Source of the DNA: Triops longicaudatus
Lineage: Eukaryota; Arthropoda; Branchiopoda; Notostraca; Triopsidae
Length of the DNA: 64,000 nt
NCBI GenBank assembly: GCA_022885665.1
Contig: JAGQDJ010000260.1
Span: forward strand, 248,001-312,000
Direction: 5' to 3'
Positions 35,201 through 44,620 of this stretch are shown one piece after another. Under the pieces are notes generated by a model. It saw nothing but the letters and a program-made list of their open reading frames with translations, was not told the origin of the DNA and did not search any database. Each line of letters starts with the position of its first letter. Positions within the stretch are counted from its first letter, which is position 1. Position numbers and translations under genes: made by a program.

Positions 35201-36714
35201 TAAATTTCATATGGACCCCGCGACGGTCATATATGGTGGGATTTAGGGACGGCCAGTAGAAGAACAGTAAATTGGCCGCAGGGGCGCGGGATTGCGCTGT
35301 GCCGTATGCAATGACACACAGCAGATCCTTGGCCACGTCTCGTCTGAGAGCCAACAATGTTTCGACGAGCTGGCAGTGGAACTCGGTATTGTTTGTGTAC
35401 TGGAAGACCATCATCATCATCGCCGGTACCGAGAGATGGACCTGAGAAGGGCCGGAGTCGCCCGTTGGCAAAGGGCCCATCGCGACGGGCAAGAAGTAAT
35501 AGCAGAGATAGGTCATGATATCGGCATGTAATGGCGGAGGGAAGACGCTTAATGCGGAAGATATAAGCCATGGCAACGTGGCTAGTAAATCGTTGTCCAA
35601 AAAGGCCATCAAACAAACACAAACGTGGAGAATGGAAGAACCGAATACTGCATTCAAGAAATACATATTATTTTGGTTTAATTTTCCAGTGCATTTTTAT
35701 TTAACGATTTATGCTGGTTTAACCTTTGATAATGAGCAATGGATCGAACACACAAATATGTACTTTTTCACCGTTTAAAGGCCCAATTTACCTTGAGTAC
35801 CACTCGGAATGAGAGGAGTGGCTTCGAAAAATGAAACCAAGGTGTGATAAAGGCCTTTGTAGTCCAAGCAGGGTAATAATCCAGGTCGAATCCCATTCTT
35901 GTCACCAGTGCGGATCAAAAGCAACGGAAGACCTGGGACGTCTTTCAGAACGCCTGAAAAGAGAACAAAACGATTTACGAGCTGTTCATAATGAGCGCTC
36001 ATATGCTAATCACGCTGGCCTTCGTTATGATTAAAACCACGTATTTTATACTTTACCTAGCAAAGTCTGCGAAAACCAACGTAATGTGATGGCGATATCC
36101 GAGCCGGTAGGTAAGGGTGTTGAGTTGTTAATTAAACGCTGGTGGTAATCCCTTAAGTTTCTAATTTTGGCTGCAACTTTTTCGGAAAAGGCGAAAAGAT
36201 AACAAGGTTAACTCTCGCTTTTGGCGTAAACTAGGCGGTTTAGCAAAGCAAATCGACGGTCGCGCGGTGAACATCGCTTCAATGCGAAAGAATCTAAACA
36301 CTAACATGCGAAGGATAACTAAACAATGCAAAATAAACTTTCAAACGATAAATGGCTTAAAGAAAAGTAAAATTCAACGGAAAATCAGAGGTTTGAAACT
36401 TAGTAACAGAACGAAACAAGCACAGTGTAGAAAATTATAGTGTATTTCTCGGTTTCACGGGGTATTAGGATTTCGGGCCATCGAAGAAAGGGTCAAGTTT
36501 TGACCGTAAAAAGCCACTTACGAAAATTGAACAGAATAACACTGACATTAAAGAACAAGACTTAGAATGAAGCATGGCGCTTGCGAAGAATTTTAAACAC
36601 CAAGTAGAGCAATAGTCCATCACACGTATACACACATAAGGTGGAATATAGTGGAAAGACACAAGAGACCTTTTAAGAGAAGGAACACTTACAAGCAGCC
36701 GCTCGGGTACCCAT
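24123..36714 (-). CDS. unc79: UNC79 homologue, NALCN sodium-leak channel complex subunit
   Basis: 29 exons, coding order: 36714-36693, 36170-36057, 35953-35792, 35647-35198, 34626-34101, 33606-33308, 33119-32978, 32857-32454, 32376-31982, 31769-31439, 31368-31187, 31140-30992, 30926-30584, 30528-30327, 30175-29882, 29807-29656, 29496-28757, 28640-28532, 28374-28114, 27963-27794, 27736-27494, 27063-26909, 26853-26351, 26050-25766, 25622-25357, 25113-24852, 24738-24562, 24482-24360, 24305-24123; 2547 aa (human about 2600). UNC79, with UNC80, supports and localises the NALCN leak channel that sets neuronal resting potential. Conserved blocks include SKIRNLRDYHQRL, DLLATLPWLISSALSVFPPP, a Cys-rich CENKNCRSTDKTAMITCFAP, YDLISAELWNHVMPHWLEAM, VARQFLRCVLHQLTPN, LLLENVATYLECL, FLECVSHMRLLSWLLLGSL, KVTPSILQLLAHSKV and the end LQFKMGQMELQSSAATQFYT. 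Exon 1 codes only MGTRAAA plus one base. Several introns are long and A/T-repetitive. Confidence 0.96.
25625..25690. repeat. (ATA/TAA)n microsatellite in UNC79 intron 24
   Basis: Imperfect trinucleotide run of ATA/AAT units directly beside the exon 25 acceptor on the coding strand. Confidence 0.85.
26058..26262. repeat. (AAAT)n microsatellite in UNC79 intron 23
   Basis: About 200 bp of AAAT/AATC/AAATAA units. On the UNC79 coding strand this reads as a long T-rich tract upstream of the exon 24 acceptor. Confidence 0.9.
27070..27460. repeat. A/T-rich low-complexity block in UNC79 intron 21
   Basis: AAATTTAATTT-type sequence followed by repeated AAAATAAAATAAAAGAT units (27350-27460). Simple repeat only; the minus-strand Phe/Tyr/Leu-rich frame it creates is not a gene. 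Confidence 0.7.
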
Positions 36715-37598
36715 TATAGAGAAAGTGCCAGGCAACGGCATGATTGAAACGAGTGTTTATCACTTGCCCCGCCTTATCAAATTACTCGTCAGGTAATGTA
36801 CTGTGCAGTACGACGAGAAGTAAACAACTTTAACGGACTAATGCGTCATTATTCTGTTTGTTGTTCAGTGCTCAACATTCAATGTGCGCTTGCGTCGAGA
36901 TACATAAAGATAATATAAATATTGATTCATCTTGGCGCCAATTTAAAACACCTTTGACCTAAATATAGAAGCTTTTTACTGTACTACCTAGGTGGCAGTA
37001 CTTTTTTCTCTTTTCGACTTTTCCAACACTTATAGGCTTTCCATCAGTGTAACCGTAATATGGCGCGGATCGACTTAAAAAAAGGAGTAGGCTATTCCGC
37101 GCACAACAATTTCGTTTTTGGCTGTCAGAAATTGAACTGAGTCTAGAGACCCCAAGAGAAGGAAAATGCTATTGATGTAATCGCCAACTTGTGCTCGAAC
37201 GGCGAAAGTTGCATTTTCTAACGTCAGGTGGCTGTACTGGTCCTGATGAGTTTTAAAGCGACAGAAGATTACTTAATGCAGCAATGTGCATGACGGGCTT
37301 TGAAGTCCTTGTAAAGTGCGAGTCGGCCTGTAAGATGCGTGTACAATACGAGTCAGCTTGTAAAATGCGTGTAAAGTACGAGCTGGCTTGTAAACTGTGT
37401 GTAAAAAGGTACTCTTCCAACGCAAAGATATACTGTCAGAAGAAAAGCCACGAGAAAAATTAGTTAAACAACCAACCATCAAGCGAAAAAAAACAAACAA
37501 ACAATAAATTATCGATGCTAGAATTGTAAGAGAACCACGAAAAATTTATCTACTTAACAGCTCGAAAATGGATTGTATTAAAAATCAAACGGAGGAAA
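36715..37598. other. intergenic: UNC79 upstream region and GTF2H2 3' flank
   Basis: No gene recognised. It contains a 30-bp minisatellite (37311-37400) and presumably the UNC79 promoter. Confidence 0.5.
37311..37400. repeat. 30-bp minisatellite, three copies
   Basis: Three head-to-tail 30-bp units (37311-37340, 37341-37370, 37371-37400). Each starts GTA(A/C)A(G/A)T(G/A)CGAG and contains TGTAA(G/A/)ATGCGTG-type sequence. They differ at a few positions per copy, and a partial fourth copy may follow (GTAAAAAGG). Confidence 0.85.
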
Positions 37599-39243
37599 CT
37601 ACAAAGTACTCGCTAGTTTCTGAACAAAATTAGGATGGCTCGCACAGCCAGGGCAGGTGTGCAAAGTATCGTGTAAGAACAAGTCGCATTCCAGGCAGTA
37701 TACAGACTCACATGTCGTACACTCATATACCTTAATAACAGAGGAAATATTAAATACACGATTAGAAATCTCTGTTGGTTTTACCACTCTATCAGCTTCA
37801 GCCCACGGTTTCACACAGCCATAACAATGTGTAATCGCGCCAATTTCTGCTCGATCTCTCTCCGTGAAAGCAGCCAATGGAAAAAGATGATGGTACGACC
37901 GTGCTAAATGAGCTGCCGATACTAGCGTCAATCCACATAACCTGCATTCCACTGGTAGTTCGCAATACCGGGCGAAACATTGTGGACATTGGTGTCCCTG
38001 AGTAGTTAAAGGACGTTGGTCTTCTTGGTCCATGTGACTATTACGATAGATCAGCTTTATTAATAAAACGACACCTTAATCAATTACACTGTTAAGCAAA
38101 CACGAAAATGTTCTACATTATTTAGGTAGGTTGTCTTAATTTCTTTTTTGCCTTATTATTTTCTATTTTAATCAATCTCAATACATTTGTAGTGTATTTC
38201 CTTATTACTTTTATTATAGCTTTTCTCATAACTTTGTACTGTATTTACATACCAAACGCAAAATGCTGGCAAGTTATCGTCTTCTTCGGTCGTTCCGACC
38301 AATCCTCTTCCAGGGAATCCCATTTTGACCAAGGCTGATTCACTCGAGGTTTGACTTTTGGGTGGTAACACGTTATCCAGCACAATAGAGCGAAAGTGCT
38401 GCTCATCCAATGGAATCCCGTATTCACCACGTGTGCCCTTGCAAATTCGCTTCAGGACGTGGATCTCTGCTGACATGCCCACTGCGCAAACGCGGACTTG
38501 TTTCTGTTGCAATGTTTGTAATGTTAAACTAATATCACCCGGATCGCAGGTGGTCAGACTGCCAAAAATGACCATGACTTCCCGACTGGTGTGCGAGGGC
38601 ATGTTTTGTAAGACTTGGAGCGCAGCCTCTAGGCCGTTCTGTAACGACGGTTCACCCCCACAGGCTGTGTCGCGCAGTTTCTGGAGCGCTAGAATGTGTT
38701 TCCGCGGATTACCAGCTAATTCGGTGATCTTTTCGGCGCGTTTGTTCCGCGTAATGAGAATTGACATTTGACTAACGGGATTTTGGTCAAAGAATTCTTG
38801 AACAAATTCTTCCAATAGCTAGAAAAGTTCGTAAAATTAGGCTACTAAAAACCTTCAAAATGTATGGCAAGTTTGACGTTGTAGAACAAGTCTTCATAAA
38901 GTGATAATACTTTGAGAACACAACGTTGGCGCGTAGGTTTGAAATCTTGCAAGAGCATGGATTCAGAGAAATCGATGATTAGGAACAAATGTCGCATCAT
39001 GCCCAGCTTAACCGAGCCTGCGGCCCGGAGTGCGGCCCTTCTTCGCTTTGCCCTAGCTGCCATATCCAACGCCGCAGCATCCAACAGGCCATCGTCATCT
39101 TCTGTAATTGCTTCCCTTGAAAATAAATGCAAAAGAAATTAAATTAAGGTCAAACGCACAGTAGTAGCCTAAGTTAGAACATACCAGGTTTTCTCATAGC
39201 CAGTCTCCCATCTATATTCATTTCCCTCTTCTTCGTCGGCCAT
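37599..39243 (-). CDS. GTF2H2: TFIIH subunit p44 (general transcription factor IIH subunit 2)
   Basis: Four exons, 39243-39185, 39115-38911, 38818-38253 and 38037-37599, give 422 aa. p44 (yeast Ssl1) is a core TFIIH subunit that binds and activates the XPD helicase in nucleotide excision repair and transcription initiation. The N-terminus YRWETGYEKTWEAITEDDD leads into a von Willebrand A-like domain (RHLFLIIDFSESM, ISILITRNKRAEKITELAGN, NMPSHTSREVMVIFGSLTTC). Zinc-binding modules follow: CPQCFARYCELPVECRLCGL with TLVSAAHLARSYHHLFPL, then a RING-like CYGC…YECTTC…YCLECDLFLHDTLHTCPGC. The Cys/His ligand set looks complete. The start has no in-frame alternative upstream. It faces BAP18 head to head across 748 bp. 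Confidence 0.96.
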
Positions 39244-39991
39244 TCTTAAAAGTTATATTTCACAAAATAACCCTTCTTTGCTGTGTCACACGTCGAACAG
39301 GACATGTATTGCAAATACATGGAGGTACTATAGAGATGACTTGCCGTTGTATAGGCATGTCGCAGAAAAATAGACGTTAAAGGAAGACCTTAAGAGCTAG
39401 AAACAAGGCTGATTGGGTTTCGGGAGTAGAATCAACATTGATTGGCTGTAAGACAGCGGTGGGTGGATACGAGCGTACAGCCGGTTACTATAGAGTTAGT
39501 ACATACTATGAGCTAGTTCTCGAGATCCCCACCTTACAGGAAGGCGGGGCATTCTTTTAAGTGGGACGAGCCTGGAAGCAAAAGAGCCTGGGACACTTGG
39601 TTCATAAGTGAAAGGACGTATGTCGTCTCTGTATACTCTGTGGCCAAATGGATGGGTTTGTTTTTGTAAATAATGCCAGCTAGTGCATAACTAACTACTT
39701 CAATTTGTGAACCTGTCTGACGTGACAAGAGTTTTTTTTCGTTTGTTTAAATTAGGTATTTTAATACAGATAGAAAATTCAATTCCTTAATTAAAAAAGG
39801 AATTGCCCGCGTTTTTTCGAGGAAAATTCGACACACCTTGATACTACGCATAGTTCCCTTCAACCATAGCAGATGGCGCTAATGTTTGTTTTCCAAAGCA
39901 AAAAAAAAAAAATTCCTTTAGCACGCTAGGAAATTAGCGTTGTGTTTACTTGGCGCCCACTGTGGTCAATCCGGATAAAATTTTAGTAAAA
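39244..39991. promoter_or_regulatory. shared upstream region of GTF2H2 and BAP18
   Basis: 748 bp between divergent start codons, with no coding signal. It probably holds both promoters. A run of A bases near 39899-39911 is the only simple-sequence feature seen. Confidence 0.4.
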
Positions 39992-40745
39992 ATGAATACA
40001 GCAAGTAAGGTAAGCTCCCATAGAACTAACACAAAACTGTAGTTAAGAAGGTGCAGACTGGACTATTTTGAAGCAAACGTCCTTTTTTCCATAGGTGGGG
40101 GAGATATTTAGTGCAGCCGGCGTTGCATTTACATCTTTGGCGAAGCTAACAATGCAGCTTCACCCGTCAGCGGAAATCTCTTCAGGAGGGTATGACTATT
40201 ATTGGACGAAATGAAATTTATAAATACTTCCCTCGTGCCCTTTTCTAATTTCTTTTTTGTGTACTTTCTTAATTGTGTTGCATAGAAAGTGGTCCGAAGA
40301 AGAAGTAGAAATGCTAAGACACGCAGTCAAACGATTCGCTGAAGATATGGAAAAAATTACAGACCTTGTCAAGGACCGTACTGTGTAAGTAACACAAATC
40401 GTAAACTTTCTTTCTGGTGATTGACTTTCTATTCACGTAATGACAAAATATAGTTCGCAACTGAGGTTGGGAAACCAGAAGAAGCCTTACGATACACCAG
40501 TGCTTGGTTCGAAAACACCTACACCATCATCTAGCAAAGGCATGTCCAGCATTGCTGGCCCCTCATCGTCTTCCTCGTCCATAGGACAACTGGCATCGAC
40601 TTCCACACCTTCCACGTCTTCGGCAATGCTTGGCTTAGGAGTCAACAAGGCGGAAGTTACTCTCAATGCGTTAAATGCGTCCGAGTCCGAAGTCGACGTT
40701 GAAGGAATCAGTTTTGATGTAGCTAGCGAAGTTACTACATCGTAA
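39992..40745 (+). CDS. BAP18: BAP18-like chromatin complex subunit (SANT domain)
   Basis: Four exons, 39992-40009, 40095-40189, 40286-40384 and 40454-40745, give 167 aa. BAP18 (C17orf49) associates with MLL1 and NURF-type chromatin complexes through H3K4me3-marked chromatin. The conserved N-terminus MNTASKVGEIFSAAGVAFTS is followed by KLTMQLHPSAE and a single SANT/Myb-like helix set, KWSEEEVEMLRHAVKRFAED, with the next helix ending KDRTVSQLR. The C-terminal half is Ser/Thr/Pro-rich and ends with VTLNALNASESEVDVEGISF, which matches the human VTLSALND…DIEG block. The 18-nt first exon codes only MNTASK. Confidence 0.93.
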
Positions 40746-41006
40746 ACAAATCTGAAGCAAATATAATTTCCTTCGGCTGCGCTGCCATTTTCATTTGTGT
40801 AAAAGTACTACATTAAGAATGGAGGGAGTAGATCATTCCCATGTTTATTTTCGATTCACAATACATTGCCTTCATTATTTTGAAATCATAGCTGATGAAT
40901 ATCACAAAGTGTTCACACATGCAATTTTCTTTGCGAACATTACCGAAACACTACAGAAAGAAAGTATTCTTTACTGGTATTGTTAACTAATGATAATAAT
41001 TATAAT

Positions 41007-41012
41007 AATAAA
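41007..41012 (+). terminator. polyadenylation signal AATAAA for BAP18
   Basis: Plus-strand AATAAA about 260 nt past the BAP18 stop, in an AT-rich run. Confidence 0.4.
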
Positions 41013-41729
41013 ACAGAAAAAAAACGGAAATTCTTAATTAAAAATACGTAGATCTGTCCAACAGATTCCGTTAGGAGATATTAGGATCATTAACCTTTCA
41101 TTTGCGATGGACACTAATGCTCAGTTCAATATTATTTGTTCTATACGATAATAAATCGCCCACCATTAACTCCGTGAAGCATTCGATACGGAATCTGGCA
41201 CCAAAAGACGTTTCAGAACGTAAAATTCAGGTAAGGCATGCTGCAGGCCAAATTTCTGTAAAAAAGGATGAATTTTAATTGACCTGGAGAAAATCCGTTT
41301 TTTTAGCGAATTAAGATTACAGAGCAAACTTCATAAGGAATAGGGTGACTTCATAATTTGTGTCAGTCCACTACTTTCCGTAACTAATCATTAGACAACT
41401 CTTATTCGTTAAATTTTGAATAATAGGAGAAGCCAAACTTACCTTCCACGAGCGGCAGTTCCGCAGAAAATGCTGAACATCATGGCCGCATACCCCCTAC
41501 TGAGCTCTACAGGAAGTAGTATTTTTAGAACGATGAAAAAGGAAGGAAGAGGAGGAGATCTAGCTTCAGATAAGAAGCGGATTGGCCGTAGCGTACGAAT
41601 CGGTATTGTACACATATAACATCGATCACCTATGCTCACGTGAGACCTGTTTAAATGTTTCGCTGGGCAACCTGCCTGAGGATTGCCCAGCTTTTCCTTC
41701 CTTTCCATAGAGCTGACCTTTAATTTTTT

Positions 41730-41735
41730 TTTATT
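41730..41735 (-). terminator. polyadenylation signal AATAAA for WRAP53
   Basis: Minus-strand AATAAA about 50 nt past the WRAP53 stop codon. Confidence 0.5.
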
Positions 41736-41786
41736 GAATTTTGCCCTCATTTGTCAAGAAAGAAAGAGCGCTCATAAAATTCACTT

Positions 41787-43594
41787 TTAGTTTAATGACC
41801 ACATTTTTATACAATTTTCTTCTTTTATATTCTGGAACGTCAGAAGTTCAGGGCAATCGTCGTCATCAACTTCCGGAAAGTGTCGTTGCCCAGACGAAGT
41901 GGCTATCACTGGCAACATGGGGTGTAAACTAAAGGTATAGAATAAAAAACTTTTGAGCCCGAACGTTTCTTTGTTATACCTTAAACCATTTGTACAGTCT
42001 TGATGAGCTTCAAACTGCAAAACCAGTTCCGAACTATTTTGGGAATCTGCATTCACTTCAACACTGGTCTGGAGATCCCAGACTCTCACTGTTCCATCGG
42101 AGTTACCTAAGATAACAGCCATAATTAGTGTGCTGCAGATAAATGAAGCTTACCTGAAAACAAGTAGCGCCCTTCGCTGTCCAAGTCGAAGTAAATTCTC
42201 TGATTCGTGTCGACCGTTCTTTGCAAAACATGGAGTATTTTTCCAGGATTGCGCAGGTCCCATCCCAAAATTTCATTGTCCTTATTAAAAAAAATAAATA
42301 AATAATAAATAAAAAAAAATAATTCAAAATTTAAATCTTGTAACTCTTCAATACTTTTCTGCCGCCGCTAAACAGTTTCGTCCCGTCCGGGGAAAACAGC
42401 AGATGAGTTATTCCACCGCTTTGGCCATTTAGCAGACACAAGGGAGTGCCGTCAGGTTCCGCATATAAGCCTCAAAGGACAATATAATTTCAGTGTAATT
42501 GTTAATCCAATTAGACTACCTATTGATCGGAGATAGCTTCCACCAGCATACAGCGAAGGCATGGCTGGATTAACAGCAATGCAAGAAATAATGCCGACTT
42601 GGGATATTAGCGCTCCTTTAGAACCTGTAGTAAAACCTGTGTTGAAAAAAGCTAACTGCAATCCGTTATGCTGCATACTCTTCGTGTTCCTGGTCACACA
42701 ATTTCTGCCCGGCTGGCTGACGTCGAAGATCCGTATGCAACGGTCAAAGCCACAGTAAATTTTCGTACCCGCGGGATCAAAGGCTACGCTATAAGCAGTG
42801 GTTACCTCGTCTACGCTGAAGTAATACAAAAAGCATTACTTTCGCACGTTATTTTTTTTTAAAAAAAAACAGTTCAGAATTACTCGTTGTAAGCTCTGTA
42901 TGAACATCGCAGCTCGCCCGTGTAAGCGTCCCACAAGTGAACGGGGTTATTCCGGGACGTGGTTATGAGACTGCAAAGAGAGACGACAAGTTTTAACACC
43001 GAAAGAAATTAAAAGAACAAAGAGAGATGTACCAGCAGGTCAACGGGTCCGCGGAGGACATTGCTGAGTACCACGCGTAATCGTAAACGAGTTCTTTCGT
43101 CGGAATTTGGACGACCGACTTCCAATCAGCTGACGAGTCGCTTAATTCGAGCGAAGGAGCATCTTGATAAAAGCCCAGGTTGTAAGTTTCGTGAGGGAGA
43201 TTGAAAAGCCTTATCATGTTGTCATCGCTACTCGTCATCAAGCAACTTCCATCCGGCGCCCTATTCCAGTTTTATTGGCATTAGTTGGTGAAAGTCAAAA
43301 TGAACTGAGTATTTGATTGGCAAAATAAATGATAATTCCTTACCATTTGCAACCCTTAGTGAAACAAGCTTTAAATTCTTGCGATGCACTCGAAACCAAA
43401 AAAGGGGTCTTGGACATGTTGTACGGTATTTTATAAGTCATCTGGGTTTCTTCAGTCCGCTCGGTGTCCTCTATCAGCTCCTGGACATTCTCACCGTCGG
43501 CTTTTGATAAAAACGTAGATTCAGTCATGTGTTCGGTGTGGCAGATTTCTTCTTCTACTGTGTTTCCTGTCACCGTCGCTAATTCTGTTTCCAT
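41787..43594 (-). CDS. WRAP53: telomerase Cajal body protein 1 (WRAP53/TCAB1), WD40
   Basis: Nine exons, coding order 43594-43344, 43260-43033, 42970-42884, 42815-42679, 42624-42520, 42470-42355, 42280-42154, 42106-41980, 41928-41787, give 439 aa. The WD40 propeller binds the CAB box of scaRNAs and, in vertebrates, telomerase RNA, and directs them to Cajal bodies. After an acidic N-terminus come CLMTSSDDNMIRLFNLP, VYDYAWYSAMSSADP, TTSRNNPVHLWDAYTGELRC, YSVAFDPAGTKIYCGFDRCI, RIFDVSQPGRNC, VGIISCIAVNPAMPSLYAGG, SGGITHLLFSPDGTKLFSGG, TNQRIYFDLDSEGRYLFSG, HQDCTNGLSLHPMLPVIATS and SGQRHFPE. The last two are WRAP53-specific. The 54-nt intron at 42625-42678 is in frame and free of stops, so its removal is inferred from the family alignment. 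The gene diverges from DGK. Confidence 0.95.
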
Positions 43595-44620
43595 TTTTAA
43601 CTCTATTTATAGTGCACGACGAATTCTATCAGCGACTAATAAACATCAATGCAAGCAATCGGTCTTATTTTAAGTACAATTGCGCTTGTTTAAGCTTTGT
43701 CGGTGCACGAGCTTTAAGTTCGTATTGCCCACCAGCTCAATCCATGCTAGATTTCACTGTTACCAAACAGGGTCGAAGTTTGTGATTGGCCTATGCATTT
43801 CCGGGCTTCTGTCAGTCGCTTTTAGGGGGTTTCGTGGAGTAAGTATAGTGTCTTCAGCTGCCGGTAGATGCCATTTTTTCCAAATTAACGGAAAGTCCAA
43901 TCTCATAAACCCTCAGATATCCGATTTGACACTCCGATAAATGTTACTTAGTGAAAATAGCACGGCAATTTAAATAATTACAAAGGTCTCGAATTGTTTA
44001 TTATATAGCCCTAATTATTATTTTTGCGTAATGCACTGCATCCAGGCCCATAACCAGGATTTTGGTTCAGTGGCGGAGGGGGTTTAGCCATATTCAATTT
44101 TTTTTTTTTTACATTTTGGCGTTTCCCTATCTTCCCCATTGTAAAATAAAGATTTCGAGGGGGTTCATATCCCATTAATCCCCCTAAATACGGCCTTCAC
44201 TGCATCGCTAGTCATCTCTAGTTTCAAAAGGACAATTACACAAAAATTGTTTCGTTAATTTACGAAAGCGAAACTGCAAAATTTGATTGAAGATATTCAC
44301 TTTCATTGAGTAACTGCTAATCTAGGTTTGCTCAAAATTACTCAGGATTACACTACCAGGAAGTAGATGTTGCTCGATAGTGCTAACACCTAGCGGAAGT
44401 TATTAGAAATACCGTTTGTACTAGCCTCTGAAGCGCGGCTATTAGGATTTTTGACTAGATCACACGTGCTTCTTGTTGTTGCGACTTCATTGCTTTACAT
44501 GCGTACTAGGGCGTGTATCGTGTAATCACCGCCCAACACGAAGCGATCCCAACCCCAGGGGGAGTGGCCCATCCCATCTGCCGACTTCCAAGCAAAAACA
44601 AGAGTAGTGCCCAAAGTGTC
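43595..44620. promoter_or_regulatory. region between divergent WRAP53 and DGK starts
   Basis: 1.03 kb with no coding family recognised. It should contain both promoters and 5' UTRs. A run of 12 T (about 44099-44110) and A/T-rich stretches are the only simple features. Confidence 0.35.

Larger units (their letters stand above)
40746..41786. other. convergent 3' flanks of BAP18 and WRAP53
   Basis: No gene recognised. Polyadenylation signals are present for both genes. Small frames at 41416-41619 and 41439-41750 overlap on opposite strands and lack features. Confidence 0.5.
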
